This document shows positions 27,505 through 36,900 of a stretch of DNA of 64,000 nucleotides, in pieces. The first letter of the stretch is position 1; each line of letters starts with the position of its first letter. The notes below the pieces were generated by a model, which saw only the letters and a list, made by a program, of their open reading frames with translations, ran no database searches and was not told the origin of the DNA. The DNA comes from Brucella anthropi ATCC 49188 (GTDB lineage Bacteria > Pseudomonadota > Alphaproteobacteria > Rhizobiales > Rhizobiaceae), in contig NC_009668.1 in assembly GCF_000017405.1 (NCBI RefSeq), positions 124,001 to 188,000 on the forward strand. The letters run 5' to 3'. Both the position numbers and the translations under genes were made by a program.

Positions 27505-27608
27505 AATCTCTTTCGACGACCATCTGCCTGATACTCGTTCTGGCCGCCGTTGGCGGCTGCGCTAACCGGCCATGCAATGAGTGGCCGGGAACCTGCATCA
27601 TTCAGTGA
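27501..27608 (+). CDS. 35-residue small lipoprotein after selB
   Basis: A very short gene starting at GTG 27501, overlapping the selB stop by four bases (GTGA), with GGAGG nine bases before it inside selB. The product starts [20 protein letters not shown], a signal peptide with a lipobox (VGGC, Cys20) and continues ANRPCNEWPGTCIIQ. After cleavage only 16 residues would remain, with two further cysteines (25 and 32). The strong ribosome site, coupling to selB and an intact lipobox argue that it is real. No function is known to me. A 7 bp hairpin follows it. Confidence 0.65.
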   Translation: MKSLSTTICLILVLAAVGGCANRPCNEWPGTCIIQ

Positions 27609-27612
27609 CCGG

Positions 27613-27629
27613 CGGCTGGATACCAGCCG
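27613..27629 (+). terminator. hairpin at the end of the fdo-sel operon
   Basis: CGGCTGG and CCAGCCG pair perfectly around ATA, starting five bases after the small lipoprotein stop. It is followed by the palindromic repeat rather than a clear T-run. Confidence 0.5.
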
Positions 27630-27631
27630 TC

Positions 27632-27736
27632 TAGAGCATTTCCTGTTTTGACTGAATCGTTGGAAATGCTCTATCTGTTTGTTTTTAATCATGTCTTTAT
27701 CCCGAAACCGGTTCCCACTTTCGGGAGACATGCTCC
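27632..27736 (+). repeat. Bru-RS-like palindromic repeat, copy 2
   Basis: About 105 bp with two stem-loops: AGAGCATTTCC (27633-27643) pairs exactly with GGAAATGCTCT (27662-27672), and CATGTCT...CCCGAAA pairs with TTTCGGG...AGACATG further on. It lies between the operon end and selC and is the inverse-orientation match of the copy at 10798. The first hairpin may add to transcription termination. Confidence 0.85.
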
Positions 27737-27859
27737 AGATTGACGCTATGATTGCTGGTGCTGTAGGAATGAGGAGCGAATGAAAGAGTAGCAACAGGTT
27801 GGAAATCTGCCCGTTGCTATGGCGTGCCGATACGAATTTATGAAATGAATTCAATATCT

Positions 27860-27955
27860 GGAAGGGATGCATGCCCGGTGGCATGTCCGGACTTCAAATC
27901 CGGGAGGGGCCGATAGACGGTCTTTGGTGGGTTCGACTCCCATTCTCTTCCGCCA
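27860..27955 (+). tRNA. selC: selenocysteine tRNA, anticodon UCA
   Basis: 96 bases including a genomically encoded CCA end. It has the 8 bp acceptor stem special to tRNA(Sec) (GGAAGGGA with TCTCTTCC), the anticodon loop CUUCAAA with UCA at 27894-27896, a long variable arm (GGGGCCGATAGACGGTCTT region) and the T-loop GGTTCGACTCC. It is near-identical in layout to E. coli selC. It reads the UGA of fdoG. It lies about 250 bp after selB, separated by a repeat, so it probably has its own promoter. Confidence 0.97.
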
Positions 27956-27969
27956 ATCGGCTTTTCAGG

Positions 27970-28605
27970 TCATCTTGAGCGTACGATGCTCAGCACATTG
28001 CGAACCACTTCGTCCTGAAGCGGGCGCTGCTTCTCGATGTTGAAATGGCCGATATCCTTCATGCCTGAGAAGTCGCGATTGTCGAGGTTGCCCTTGAAAC
28101 GCGGACCGGCAGCCAGCGGCATGCCCCAGCCGTGCTGCTTGAAATAGAAGTTCACGACACGCCTTATATTACCGGGCAAAGGGGCTGGCGCGGTGGCGGC
28201 AAAGGTGGCCATATAAGTGACCTGAATGCCCTTCTTTTCGAGCGCGGTTGCAATATCAATGACGGCATTGGCGCCGAGCGAATGGCCGATCAGCACCACG
28301 GGCGCGCGTGGGTTCTTTCGCTGGTCGGCGAGGATCTGGTTCAGCACGAAACGCCAGGCCTGATGCCCCTCGACATGCGCATCCACTCCGTTGGCCTGCA
28401 ACTGCTTGCCGATCTCATCGATGCCGGTGGAGAAGACGTCCCCGAAACCGCGCAGAAGATAGACATCGGCTTGCGGCGAGCTTCTGGAAGGCGTTTTGGG
28501 TGCCGCCTGTGCCGCGCTACCATAGAACGCAAGTACAGCCCCGGCAAACAGGAGGCCGCGACGGGTCAGGGATTTGGGACGCAAACTGTTCGGCTTTGAA
28601 GTCAT
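27970..28605 (-). CDS. exported alpha/beta hydrolase
   Basis: 211 residues. The N-terminus has RRGLLFAGAVLAF and cleavage near AAQA, a twin-arginine-like export signal. The mature part has the nucleophile elbow VVLIGHSLGANAVIDIA, with the serine near residue 109, and KDIGHFNIE near the end as candidate catalytic histidine. It is a small lipase/esterase-like hydrolase of the periplasm. It is convergent with selC and isolated; no neighbouring gene suggests a substrate. Confidence 0.78.
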   Translation of the reverse strand: MTSKPNSLRPKSLTRRGLLFAGAVLAFYGSAAQAAPKTPSRSSPQADVYLLRGFGDVFSTGIDEIGKQLQANGVDAHVEGHQAWRFVLNQILADQRKNPRAPVVLIGHSLGANAVIDIATALEKKGIQVTYMATFAATAPAPLPGNIRRVVNFYFKQHGWGMPLAAGPRFKGNLDNRDFSGMKDIGHFNIEKQRPLQDEVVRNVLSIVRSR

Positions 28606-28706
28606 CTTCGATTACTCGTTTGAGCACGTTCGAGAACGATGAAACGACTTTGAACGCGATATACTGGAACAGGTATCTAGAGCGCCGATCCGTTTCAGCC
28701 AAATCA

Positions 28707-29294
28707 CTAGAACTTGATTTTTGGAATGACACGGCCTGTCCGGCTTGCATATTCGTCATAGGAATTGCCGAATGCCGCGCGCATCATGGCCTCCTCGTGA
28801 TCGATCCGATAGAAATAGAGGATAGCGACGCCGACAAGGCCAGCCAGTCCGGCAAACCAGTTCGGCAGCAGGCAGAATTGGGCAATCGCCCACAGCCAGA
28901 ATGACAGATACATCGGATGACGGACATATTTGTAAAGCCCGTCCGTCACCAGCTTGTGCTCGCGGCGGATTTCAAGCGAAACAGACCAGTTTTTGCCCAA
29001 CTGGCGATGGCTTGCATAGAAAAGCCAGAGGAATGCGATCTCGACAATCAGACCGATCCAGGCCAGCCATGGCTGGAAACCATAGTCAGCAAAGGCGGGA
29101 AAGCCGGTTGCGACATAGACAATCGGGATCAGCGACAGGCCGACGCTCGCCGCACCCAGCGCCAGCCGATCGGCCAGCGTTTTTGCATTGTTCGCAACCT
29201 TGATCTTGCGCGCGCGCCGCTGATGCGGAATGCGGATAACGACCCAGGCAACAAGCCCAATAGCCCAGACGATTGCGGCCAGTGTCGGTGTCAT
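28707..29294 (-). CDS. isoprenylcysteine carboxyl-methyltransferase-like membrane protein
   Basis: 195 residues with about five membrane helices. LVTDGLYKYVRHPMYLSFWL is the conserved substrate/cofactor loop of the ICMT/phospholipid methyltransferase superfamily, and IDHEEAMMRAAFGNSYDEY near the C-terminus is its second conserved block. Bacterial members methylate unknown small molecules or lipids. The start overlaps the end of the upstream membrane hydrolase gene by four bases, so the two are coupled. Confidence 0.82.
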   Translation of the reverse strand: MTPTLAAIVWAIGLVAWVVIRIPHQRRARKIKVANNAKTLADRLALGAASVGLSLIPIVYVATGFPAFADYGFQPWLAWIGLIVEIAFLWLFYASHRQLGKNWSVSLEIRREHKLVTDGLYKYVRHPMYLSFWLWAIAQFCLLPNWFAGLAGLVGVAILYFYRIDHEEAMMRAAFGNSYDEYASRTGRVIPKIKF

Positions 29295-30526
29295 TCGGCA
29301 ATAGTTTCCTTCTTTGGCAGGGCACCGATTATTCGGTCATCCGTCCGGTCTCTAAGCGAGATCGGACCACAGCAAATCTGAAAGAAATCATACCAATAGG
29401 GTTTTGTATTTCCGAATACATATTGATAGTGCACGCGAAAAAGGTTTCGCTTCACACGCTTGTAGATTTCCGGCTGCAGCATTTCCTTCATCCGCACGGT
29501 CTTTGTGACAGGGAAGGGCCGTTGCGGCTCGCGCTTCAGGCCCATCTCGGCCACAGGATCGGTCTTGTAGAAGTTGATCGCGTCGGTCAGGCACTGGATT
29601 TCCACCCAGTCGATCTTGCCGTCGTCCACGAGCCGTTGCACGCCTTCGCGAAAATGTCCGCCTGCAGGGTGATAGCCTGCCTTGAGCGCGGTTGAACCAA
29701 GCGTGAGGACCGTCACTTTGGGCGCGCGGCTGCTGAACTCCGGATCGATGGCAAGGCAGCGCGCGGCAACGTCCAGCATCAGCATGCCGCCGGTGCTGTG
29801 GCCGATCAGAATGACTTCGTCGTAATGTTTTGCGGTGATGCGCTCGACGATACCGGCTGCAAAGCGCTGCATCAGAGATTCAGCGTCCTGCCGCCGCCCC
29901 CGAATGAAATTGAGCGAAAACGACCATAGGTCCATCAGATGGTTGGTTGACCACCGCTTGCCGAGAACGGCGAGCGCTGCGGAAAAAACCACCAGACCGA
30001 GGAGCCAGCTGACGGCGCCCAGCCATTGCACAGTCCATCGCGCTACGGCATAGCCTGCTGCTGCAAACAAAGCGAGCACAAGAAACGGGTAGAGGAAATA
30101 GAGCCCGAAGCGCCAGGCTTTCGCAAAGAAACGAAAGGCTGTGCCGGTTACGACGAAATCGCCGAAAGCGACAAGATATTTGGCCAGCCTGACAGGCAGG
30201 GGGCGGTCGAAATCCGCCAGCACTATTCTGTCCAGAACGAGAAAATTAAAGTCGGTTTCGGTATCCCAATCGTCGTCGGCAGGAACCGTTTTGATCAACA
30301 CGGAGCCGATTTCGCAATCAGGCGAGATGCTGACATCCGAAACATCGGAACGAACGCCCCAGAGTGTCTCGAACCTTTTGATTTCTCTATTCAATCGACC
30401 AAAAAACGCCTTGGGCGTTTTAGGGTCATAGCCGCCAATGAAGAAGACAGCGCGTCGTCGAACCGGTTGCTTCATGCGCAAACCGTAGTTTGGGGGTTTC
30501 TGATTGTCGAGATCATTGCCGGTCAT
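29291..30526 (-). CDS. membrane-embedded alpha/beta hydrolase-like protein
   Basis: 411 residues from ATG 30526 (MTGNDLDNQKP); a later in-frame ATG (MKQPVRRRAVFFIGG) at 30475 is an alternative. The N-terminal region RRRAVFFIGGYDPK looks like a hydrolase strand, two hydrophobic helices lie around residues 145-200, and VILIGHSTGGMLMLDVA near residue 250 gives the nucleophile elbow. The substrate is unknown. It forms a coupled pair with the methyltransferase-like gene, which suggests joint action on a membrane lipid; this is inference. Confidence 0.75.
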   Translation of the reverse strand: MTGNDLDNQKPPNYGLRMKQPVRRRAVFFIGGYDPKTPKAFFGRLNREIKRFETLWGVRSDVSDVSISPDCEIGSVLIKTVPADDDWDTETDFNFLVLDRIVLADFDRPLPVRLAKYLVAFGDFVVTGTAFRFFAKAWRFGLYFLYPFLVLALFAAAGYAVARWTVQWLGAVSWLLGLVVFSAALAVLGKRWSTNHLMDLWSFSLNFIRGRRQDAESLMQRFAAGIVERITAKHYDEVILIGHSTGGMLMLDVAARCLAIDPEFSSRAPKVTVLTLGSTALKAGYHPAGGHFREGVQRLVDDGKIDWVEIQCLTDAINFYKTDPVAEMGLKREPQRPFPVTKTVRMKEMLQPEIYKRVKRNLFRVHYQYVFGNTKPYWYDFFQICCGPISLRDRTDDRIIGALPKKETIAE

Positions 30527-30556
30527 CCCCAAACAAATATGTTTGAACTTGCTCGC

Positions 30557-31207
30557 TTATCTCATGTCGACGAGACCGCGCCTTATTGCTTCACGGGTTG
30601 CCTCGGCGCGAGAAGAGACGCTCAGCTTTTGATAGATGGCCTTCACATAGTCGCTGACTGTATGTTCCGATAGTCCAAGTTTGCGGGCGATTTCACCATT
30701 TTTGTGCCCGTCCCCGATCTCCTTCAGCACTTCGGTTTCCCGGCGCGAAAGATGGATGAACTCGCCTTCCAGTTCCATTGCCGCCGGATGGGCGGATATG
30801 GCCTTCACCCGAGCGACCAGATTGAGCCTCGCGCGGATTGTGAGGATGAGAACGTCGAAATCGATTGGCTTGGTCAGATAATCGTCAGCGCCGGCCTCCC
30901 TGCCGGTCAGCTCGTGGCTGCGGTCAGCGAGCGCAGTCAGAAACAGGAATGGCGTTCCCGCAAGGTCAGAACGGGCGCCGCGAATCTGTTCCAGAAACTG
31001 CAGGCCATTGGTGCCGGGCATCAATATATCGCAGATGATGATGTCGGGCGTCGTCGTGTCCAGCATGCGCAACGCTTCGCCTGCATTGGCCGCGCCGATA
31101 GCGTTGAAACCCGAAGTGCTCAGTTCATCGATCAGTTCTTCCAGAATATGGGTTTCGTCCTCGATGCAGAGGACGGTCGGCATGGAGAGGGTTTCAGGTA
31201 GTCGCAT
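30557..31207 (-). CDS. response regulator with LuxR-type DNA-binding domain
   Basis: 216 residues. The receiver domain has the acidic pair in CIEDE near 15, phospho-acceptor Asp60 in IIICDILMPGTNGLQFL and a conserved Lys in DYLTKPIDF. The C-terminal LuxR helix-turn-helix is LSRRETEVLKEIGDGHKNGE then IARKLGLSEHTVSDYVKAIY. AAGGTGG lies six bases before the ATG at 31207, which supports that start although it overlaps the kinase gene by 14 bases. It is the partner of the adjacent histidine kinase. Confidence 0.92.
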   Translation of the reverse strand: MRLPETLSMPTVLCIEDETHILEELIDELSTSGFNAIGAANAGEALRMLDTTTPDIIICDILMPGTNGLQFLEQIRGARSDLAGTPFLFLTALADRSHELTGREAGADDYLTKPIDFDVLILTIRARLNLVARVKAISAHPAAMELEGEFIHLSRRETEVLKEIGDGHKNGEIARKLGLSEHTVSDYVKAIYQKLSVSSRAEATREAIRRGLVDMR

Positions 31208-32585
31208 GCGGGGCCACCTTTGGTAGGGTCAGAATGAACACCGTACCTTGCCCTTCAACCGAAGTGAAGACAAGCGTTCCGCCGTGTAATTCGGCCAAAG
31301 CGCGCGACAGGCTGAGACCAAGGCCGGTGCCTGCCATGTGCGATGCATTGCTGGCGCGGAAAAAGCGCGTGAATATGCGGTCGGTATCCTCTGCCGGTAT
31401 GCCGATACCGTAATCGCGAACGATGCATCTGAACCCGTTTTCGTCTTCTTCGGTGGTCACCTCGATGGGCTTGTCGGCAGGGGAATATTTGGTGGCATTG
31501 CCAAGCAGGTTGACCAGAATCTGCTCGACCAGAATGCCGTCGCAATAACAGAAGGTCTCGCTGTCCTGAATGTTTGTGACCAGCTCCAGCTCCGGATGCA
31601 ATTCCTGATGATAGGCGCAGGTATTGCGGACCAGTTCCGAGAAATCAACTGGTTGCCGGTTGATCTGAAATCCGTTCTCATCAAGACGTTCCGCATTGGC
31701 AGTACTCTCCAGAAGCAGGATCAGGCGGCGGCTGGCGTTCCGCATCCGCTTTGCCTTGTCGACGATGATTTCGGGCGTGAATTCGTCGGCGCGACGGATG
31801 AAACGCTGGGCGATGATGTCGATGATCGATACGGGTGTGCGGAACTGGTGAGACACCGTGGTGATGAAACTCTTGTAGAGTTCTTTGGCCTTGCGCTCAC
31901 TCTCCAGTGCCTCGCGCAGGGCGGCTGTGCGATCAGCGACGGTGTGTTCCAGTTGCTGCTTGTATTCCTGCAACGCCTTGTGGGCGCGCTCGGCCTTGCG
32001 CATGTTGGAAAATACCTGCCATGACAGAATGGCGCCGGTGGCCATGATGCCCAATACCGCGAACATGATCAGATAGATCGACTGCAATTGCTGGTCGCGC
32101 TGTGCGCCGCCGCGGTCACGCTCCAGTATCATCGCATCATTGGCAACTTTGGTCAGTTCCTCGCGCATGGGAACCAGCGCTTCATAGATGGCAATCGGAT
32201 CGAATTTGTCAGGCTCCGCATCGATCATCGCCTCTATCTCGGGAAGCCGGTCGGCATTGCGCTGGATGGTTTGGGCGCCGCCAGGAATGCGGGCGAAATA
32301 TTTCTTCTGCGGGGCATCGGCCAGCAGCGCAAAACGGCTGTAGAGAACGTCGAGACGGAGTGAGAGATCGGCGGTGTTGGTGTTGCCGCTTGGCAGGGTC
32401 AGTGCGGTTTCGCCGAGACGCCCGGCGTCACGCTCGGTCTGAGTGATGGCCCAGACCATGTTTTCGCCGACATAGGTAGCGAGCGATTTCTGGATGACGA
32501 GAAGCTGAATGAAAGCATAAGCGAGCAGGGCCGCAAACCCCACCATGACAAGGCCGGAAAGAATGTAGCCCCGCTTTAATCTCAT
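31194..32585 (-). CDS. membrane sensor histidine kinase
   Basis: 463 residues from ATG 32585, which has GAGGTGAA before it and overlaps the preceding stop (ATGA). It has a first membrane helix near residues 6-28, a periplasmic domain of about 130 residues, a second helix (IYLIMFAVLGIMATGAIL), a coiled linker, then the phospho-acceptor histidine in ITTVSHQFRTPVSIIDI and ATPase boxes LLGNATKYSP, DYGIGIP and GTGLGLSLSRAL. It phosphorylates the adjacent regulator. The signal is unknown; the gene before it encodes an exported molybdopterin-oxidoreductase-fold protein. Confidence 0.92.
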   Translation of the reverse strand: MRLKRGYILSGLVMVGFAALLAYAFIQLLVIQKSLATYVGENMVWAITQTERDAGRLGETALTLPSGNTNTADLSLRLDVLYSRFALLADAPQKKYFARIPGGAQTIQRNADRLPEIEAMIDAEPDKFDPIAIYEALVPMREELTKVANDAMILERDRGGAQRDQQLQSIYLIMFAVLGIMATGAILSWQVFSNMRKAERAHKALQEYKQQLEHTVADRTAALREALESERKAKELYKSFITTVSHQFRTPVSIIDIIAQRFIRRADEFTPEIIVDKAKRMRNASRRLILLLESTANAERLDENGFQINRQPVDFSELVRNTCAYHQELHPELELVTNIQDSETFCYCDGILVEQILVNLLGNATKYSPADKPIEVTTEEDENGFRCIVRDYGIGIPAEDTDRIFTRFFRASNASHMAGTGLGLSLSRALAELHGGTLVFTSVEGQGTVFILTLPKVAPHATT

Positions 32586-33136
32586 TTCACCTCGATCTGC
32601 TTCAGCTGCCATGCCCAGCGGTGATCATAGCGCGAATCGTTCAGTTCCTCATGCTGGTCGCGCGGGTAGACGATCCAGTATGGCCCCTTGTCTCGCCGGT
32701 TCAACTCCCTGCCGTTCATCTTGTGCGCGACAAGGACGTCGTATTTATAGGCGTCTTCCAGCGGAATGCTGATGCTGTAATCGTTGAGCGCAAGCACCGT
32801 AATCGAGTGGCTGCCTGCTTCTGTTCCGTCGACACCCACCGTCGCCAGCACATCGCGCAGCAATACGCCGTCGAAATTCTGCGGCCCTTCGGTCCATGCG
32901 GTGTTGGTTTGCAAGCTGTTCTGCGGCAGTTTCGTGAAGTCATCGCTGCTCAGCACGCGCGTCGTTCCATTCGGGGCGACAATAGTCAGCGTGATGGTTG
33001 CCGCAGCGGGTGGTGCGGCATCAGCCGGGCCAGTGAAATGGATGACTTGGCAGATGGCGAAAAGCGCGATCAGTGCCCTGAACGCCAGAAGACGCTGGAA
33101 AGCGAACATCCAGTTTGCACATGACACGTGAGGCAT
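32582..33136 (-). CDS. exported SUOX-fold (molybdopterin-oxidoreductase-like) protein
   Basis: 184 residues if translation starts at ATG 33136; GGAG touches that ATG, so a GTG at 33127 or ATG at 33109 are alternatives. A hydrophobic signal segment (LLAFRALIALFAICQVIHF) ends near ADA. The mature part has VAPNGTTRVLSSDDFTKLP, FDGVLLRDVLATVG and GPYWIVYPRDQHEEL, as in the sulphite-oxidase-type molybdopterin domain, but no cysteine is present in the mature chain, so the usual molybdenum ligand is missing. It overlaps the kinase gene by four bases and probably works as a sensing partner rather than an enzyme. Confidence 0.72.
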   Translation of the reverse strand: MPHVSCANWMFAFQRLLAFRALIALFAICQVIHFTGPADAAPPAAATITLTIVAPNGTTRVLSSDDFTKLPQNSLQTNTAWTEGPQNFDGVLLRDVLATVGVDGTEAGSHSITVLALNDYSISIPLEDAYKYDVLVAHKMNGRELNRRDKGPYWIVYPRDQHEELNDSRYDHRWAWQLKQIEVK

Positions 33137-33972
33137 CTCCAGAAGCGAAAAATTGCGAATGTATCCAAGCTTAAACGGGAGGACGCGCGCAATTTCAAGA
33201 TTCTCTTGAGAATGCCGAGCGAAATTCCCCTTCAAAAGCGACAATTCACACATAACACTAAAAAATTTTGGTCCAATTCCAAATAAATATCAAACTGATT
33301 CACGAAAATTTTTAATCTCTACCGGCGGTTACACGTCAGTTTTGGATAAAATGGTTGGTTTTTCTTTGTGAACTATCCCCCTGAATAGGGGAATTGTTTT
33401 TCGCTACTAGAGCGTTCACTAAATGATCGCCGGCCTGTTGGGGCTTAGGAGGCTGGCGCAAAAATTGGGCGGGGGCTGCTTATCGACCGCGGGGAGTCGG
33501 GGTCGATAGGCAGCCAACCAGTCCGGATAGCGCGGAAGCGGCGATAACGGTTACTCTCGGAGCGATGCGTTTCGAGCTACGAATAAAAACCGATCCTGCA
33601 ATCATTGTTGCTTTCCGGGAAGAATGGCCGACTGGCATCTGGTCGAGCCTTGTGAACCTGCCGTTCGGGTTCCTCGATCAGAGCGAGCTTGCACCTCTTT
33701 CGCGTCCTTCATCTGGAGGGCGCGCTTTTTTTTGGCGTTTCGCTGAAGCGCATAATGTTTTTTTGGTCATGCTTCGCGAATTCTCGGTTGTGCGCTGCTG
33801 CATCTATTGGTTGCAAGTACATCGAGGAAAGCTTCGAATAAATCCAATATTACTACCAAAAAATTGCGGTTTCTTCTTTTGTTTCAGCAATTCGCAATGT
33901 AAAAGCGATAAAGCGCGTTCGCGCTGTTCAATAAAATCTATGCATCGCAGGCGGGTTTCCGGGGGGATTCAC
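33137..33972. other. 836 bp gap: AT-rich promoter region and long structured leader of the autotransporter
   Basis: No independent gene was identified. The left part (33240-33380) is AT-rich and probably carries the divergent promoters. A strong hairpin lies at 33475-33514, followed by T8 (33726-33733) and T7 (33758-33764) tracts. The autotransporter frame is open back to 33565 but the encoded segment has no signal or adhesin character. Confidence 0.55.
33475..33514 (+). promoter_or_regulatory. large hairpin in the autotransporter leader region
   Basis: GCTGCTTATCGACC and GGTCGATAGGCAGC pair over 14 bp with one T/G position, around a 12-base loop (33489-33500). No T-run follows. It could act in the leader RNA or be a regulator site; nothing decides this. 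Confidence 0.5.
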
Positions 33973-36900
33973 ATGACAGGCGTGTTGCGTCACAAATCCA
34001 TGCTGTTGATGACGACGGCGGCGCTGGGTTTTTACGTAACGACCGCACGGGGGGCAGGCGTCGATCTCGACACCGCAGGGGGTTCCTATGACATTAGTGC
34101 GGCAGGCGGAAACCAGACCATTGAATCCTTGAGCGGCGTTTCCGGTACGTCTGTTTTGCTCGGTCCCAACACACTGACATTCGGCAATGCGACCAGTCAG
34201 ACCTTTGCCGGGACGATCAACGGTACGGGTGGTATTGTCAAACAGGGTAGTGGCACACAGATACTCACTGGCACAAACATCTATACCGGCGGCACGACAA
34301 TCAACGCAGGCAAGCTGGCACTGGGTGCCGGCGGGGCGCTTGCGGCTGCAGGTTCTGTAAATCTCGGTGCGTCAGGTGCTGGTTTCGATATCAGCGGGGC
34401 AGGCAGCAACCAGACTATCGGCGCATTGAGCGGTGTTGCTGGAACAAGCGTAACACTTGGTCCCAACACACTGAGCTTCGGCGATGCCACCAATCAAATC
34501 TTTGCCGGGACGATCAGCGGTACGGGTGGAATTGTCAAACAGGGTATTGGCACACAAATCCTCACCGGCGCCAATGATTTCAGCGGGGGCACAAACTTTG
34601 CCGCTGGTGGTATCGTCGTCGGCAATGATAGTGCTTTTGGACGCGGCGGCATTACAGTCAATGGGAATGCCCAGCTCGACAACAGCGCCTCTGTCAGTCT
34701 TGCAAACAGCATAAATGTGACTGGTGGGGCGACGCTTTCGGTCAACGGCTCCAACGGATTGACCCTGGGCGGGGTCATTTCAGGGGGCGGCGGATTGACC
34801 AAGAACGGCGCCGCCACACTGATGTTGGGCGGTTCCAACACCTATACCGGCGGCACAACGATCAATTCAGGCACGCTGATGATCACTAGCGGTGGGGCAC
34901 TTGCAAGCACCGGCGCTATGAACCTCGCAGGTGCAGGTGCGGCTCTGGATATCAGCGCGGCTGTCTCGTCACAATCTATTGGTGAACTGACCGGAGCGGC
35001 CGGAACCAGTATTGCTATGGGAGCGAACTCCCTGACATTAGGTGGTGCCGCAAACGCCACATTCGGCGGAACGATCGGCGGCATGGGCGGAATCACGAAA
35101 ACGGGGTGGGGCAGGCAGACACTCACCGGCACAAACACTTATACCGGCGGCACGACAATCAATGCAGGCACGCTGGCGCTCGGTGCCGGTGGGGCGCTCG
35201 CGACTGGTGGCTTTGTAAATCTCGGCGCGGCAGGCGCTGATTTCGACATCAGTGCAGCAGGCAGCCAAACCATCGGCGCATTGAGCGGTGTTGCTGGAAC
35301 GCGCGTAACACTTGGTCCCGGCACGCTGAGCTTCGGCGATGCGACCAGCCGGACCTTCGCCGGGGCGATCAGCGGTGCGGGCAGCATTGTCAAACAAGGC
35401 AGCGGACGGCAGGTTTTCAACGGTATCAGCATCCATGCCGGACTTACCAGTGTCATGGCTGGCAGTCTCATTATCGGAGATACAAGAGGCACGAGCGCAT
35501 CGATTGCGGGCAATGTTACGGTTGGTGCAGGCGCAACAATTGGCGGGCATGGTCGCATTGGTGGTGATTTGACCCTCGCCTCGGGCAGTCATTTAAGCCC
35601 TGGCGCCAGCATCGGAACACTGACGGTCGACGGCAATCTTACGGTTGGGCAGGGCAGCCAGCTTGATTTCGAGTTTGGCGCGCCGGGTATAAATTTCGCG
35701 ACTTTCGGTCAGAGTGACAGTGTCAGTGTCCGAGGCGATCTGACCGTAAACGCTTCTGTCCTCAATGTCATCAACGGCGGTGGCATGGGGCCGGGTCTAT
35801 ACAATCTGTTCAGCTATGGTGGGGCTCTCAGTTTCAATGGCGGTGGGTTCTTTCCGCCTGCGGGAAGTGCTATCCAAATTCTCACCGGTACCAAGCAGAT
35901 CAATTTGGTCAACATGACTCCCGGGGTCGAACTCAATTTCTGGAATGCAAACGGCCTGGCAGGTCCCTCCCAGATGGGCGGCGGCTCTGGTACGTGGTCC
36001 GTTGCCAACGCGAACTGGACGGATAGTCAGGGCAGTTTTACGGGGCCTATGACTCCGCAACCGGGTTTTGCAATATTCGGTGGAGCGTCGGGCACCGTCA
36101 CGGTTGATGACAACGCCGGGACGGTTGGCGCGCTTGGAATGCAGTTTGCCAGCGACGGCTATCGGCTAGACGGCGATATTCTGATCCTTCAGAGCCAGAA
36201 CGCGACAATGCCTGAAATTCGCGTGGGTGACGGTTCGGCCGCAAGCGCAAACTGGACTGCAACCATCGACACCGTTATCGCTGGTATAAACGGCATCGCC
36301 AAGACCGGTGCGGGAACGCTCGTTCTCAATGCCAGCAATGCCTATAGCGGCGGCACAAGGATCAGCGCCGGCACACTTTCTGTATCGAACGACAGCAATA
36401 TGAGCTTTATCAACGGCGGTCTCATTCTTGATGGCGGTACGCTGCGGATTACGGGAACAGGGTTCTCGCAAACAGCCCGCAGCGTGACCATGACTGGCAA
36501 TGGCGGTGGCTTTGACATTGCCGACGCTGAGGCACGCTTTACGGTGTCGCAGGCTCTCTCGGGCAGCGGCGCTCTGGTCAAATCCGGCGACGGCACCTTG
36601 GTGCTGTCAGGCGCAAACAGCTATAGCGGCGGCACGCTTGTCAACGGCGGCACCTTGCAGGGTGACACGGAAAGCCTGCAGGGCAATATCATCAACAATG
36701 CGCGGCTCGTCTTCGACCAGCAGAGCGACGGCGCATTTGCAGGCGATCTGTCCGGCACTGGCACATTTGTCAAATCGGGCGGTGGCAAATTGGTCCTTTC
36801 GGGTGCCAACAGCTACAGCGGCGGCACGCTTGTCAGCGGCGGCACCTTGCTGGGCGATACGGCAAGCCTGCAGGGCAATATCACCAACAATGCGCAGCTT

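Noticed and set aside
33565..33972. N-terminal extension of the autotransporter by 136 codons
   Set aside because: The extension is Phe/Arg/Cys-rich with no signal or adhesin character, while the ATG at 33973 has a strong ribosome site and signal peptide.
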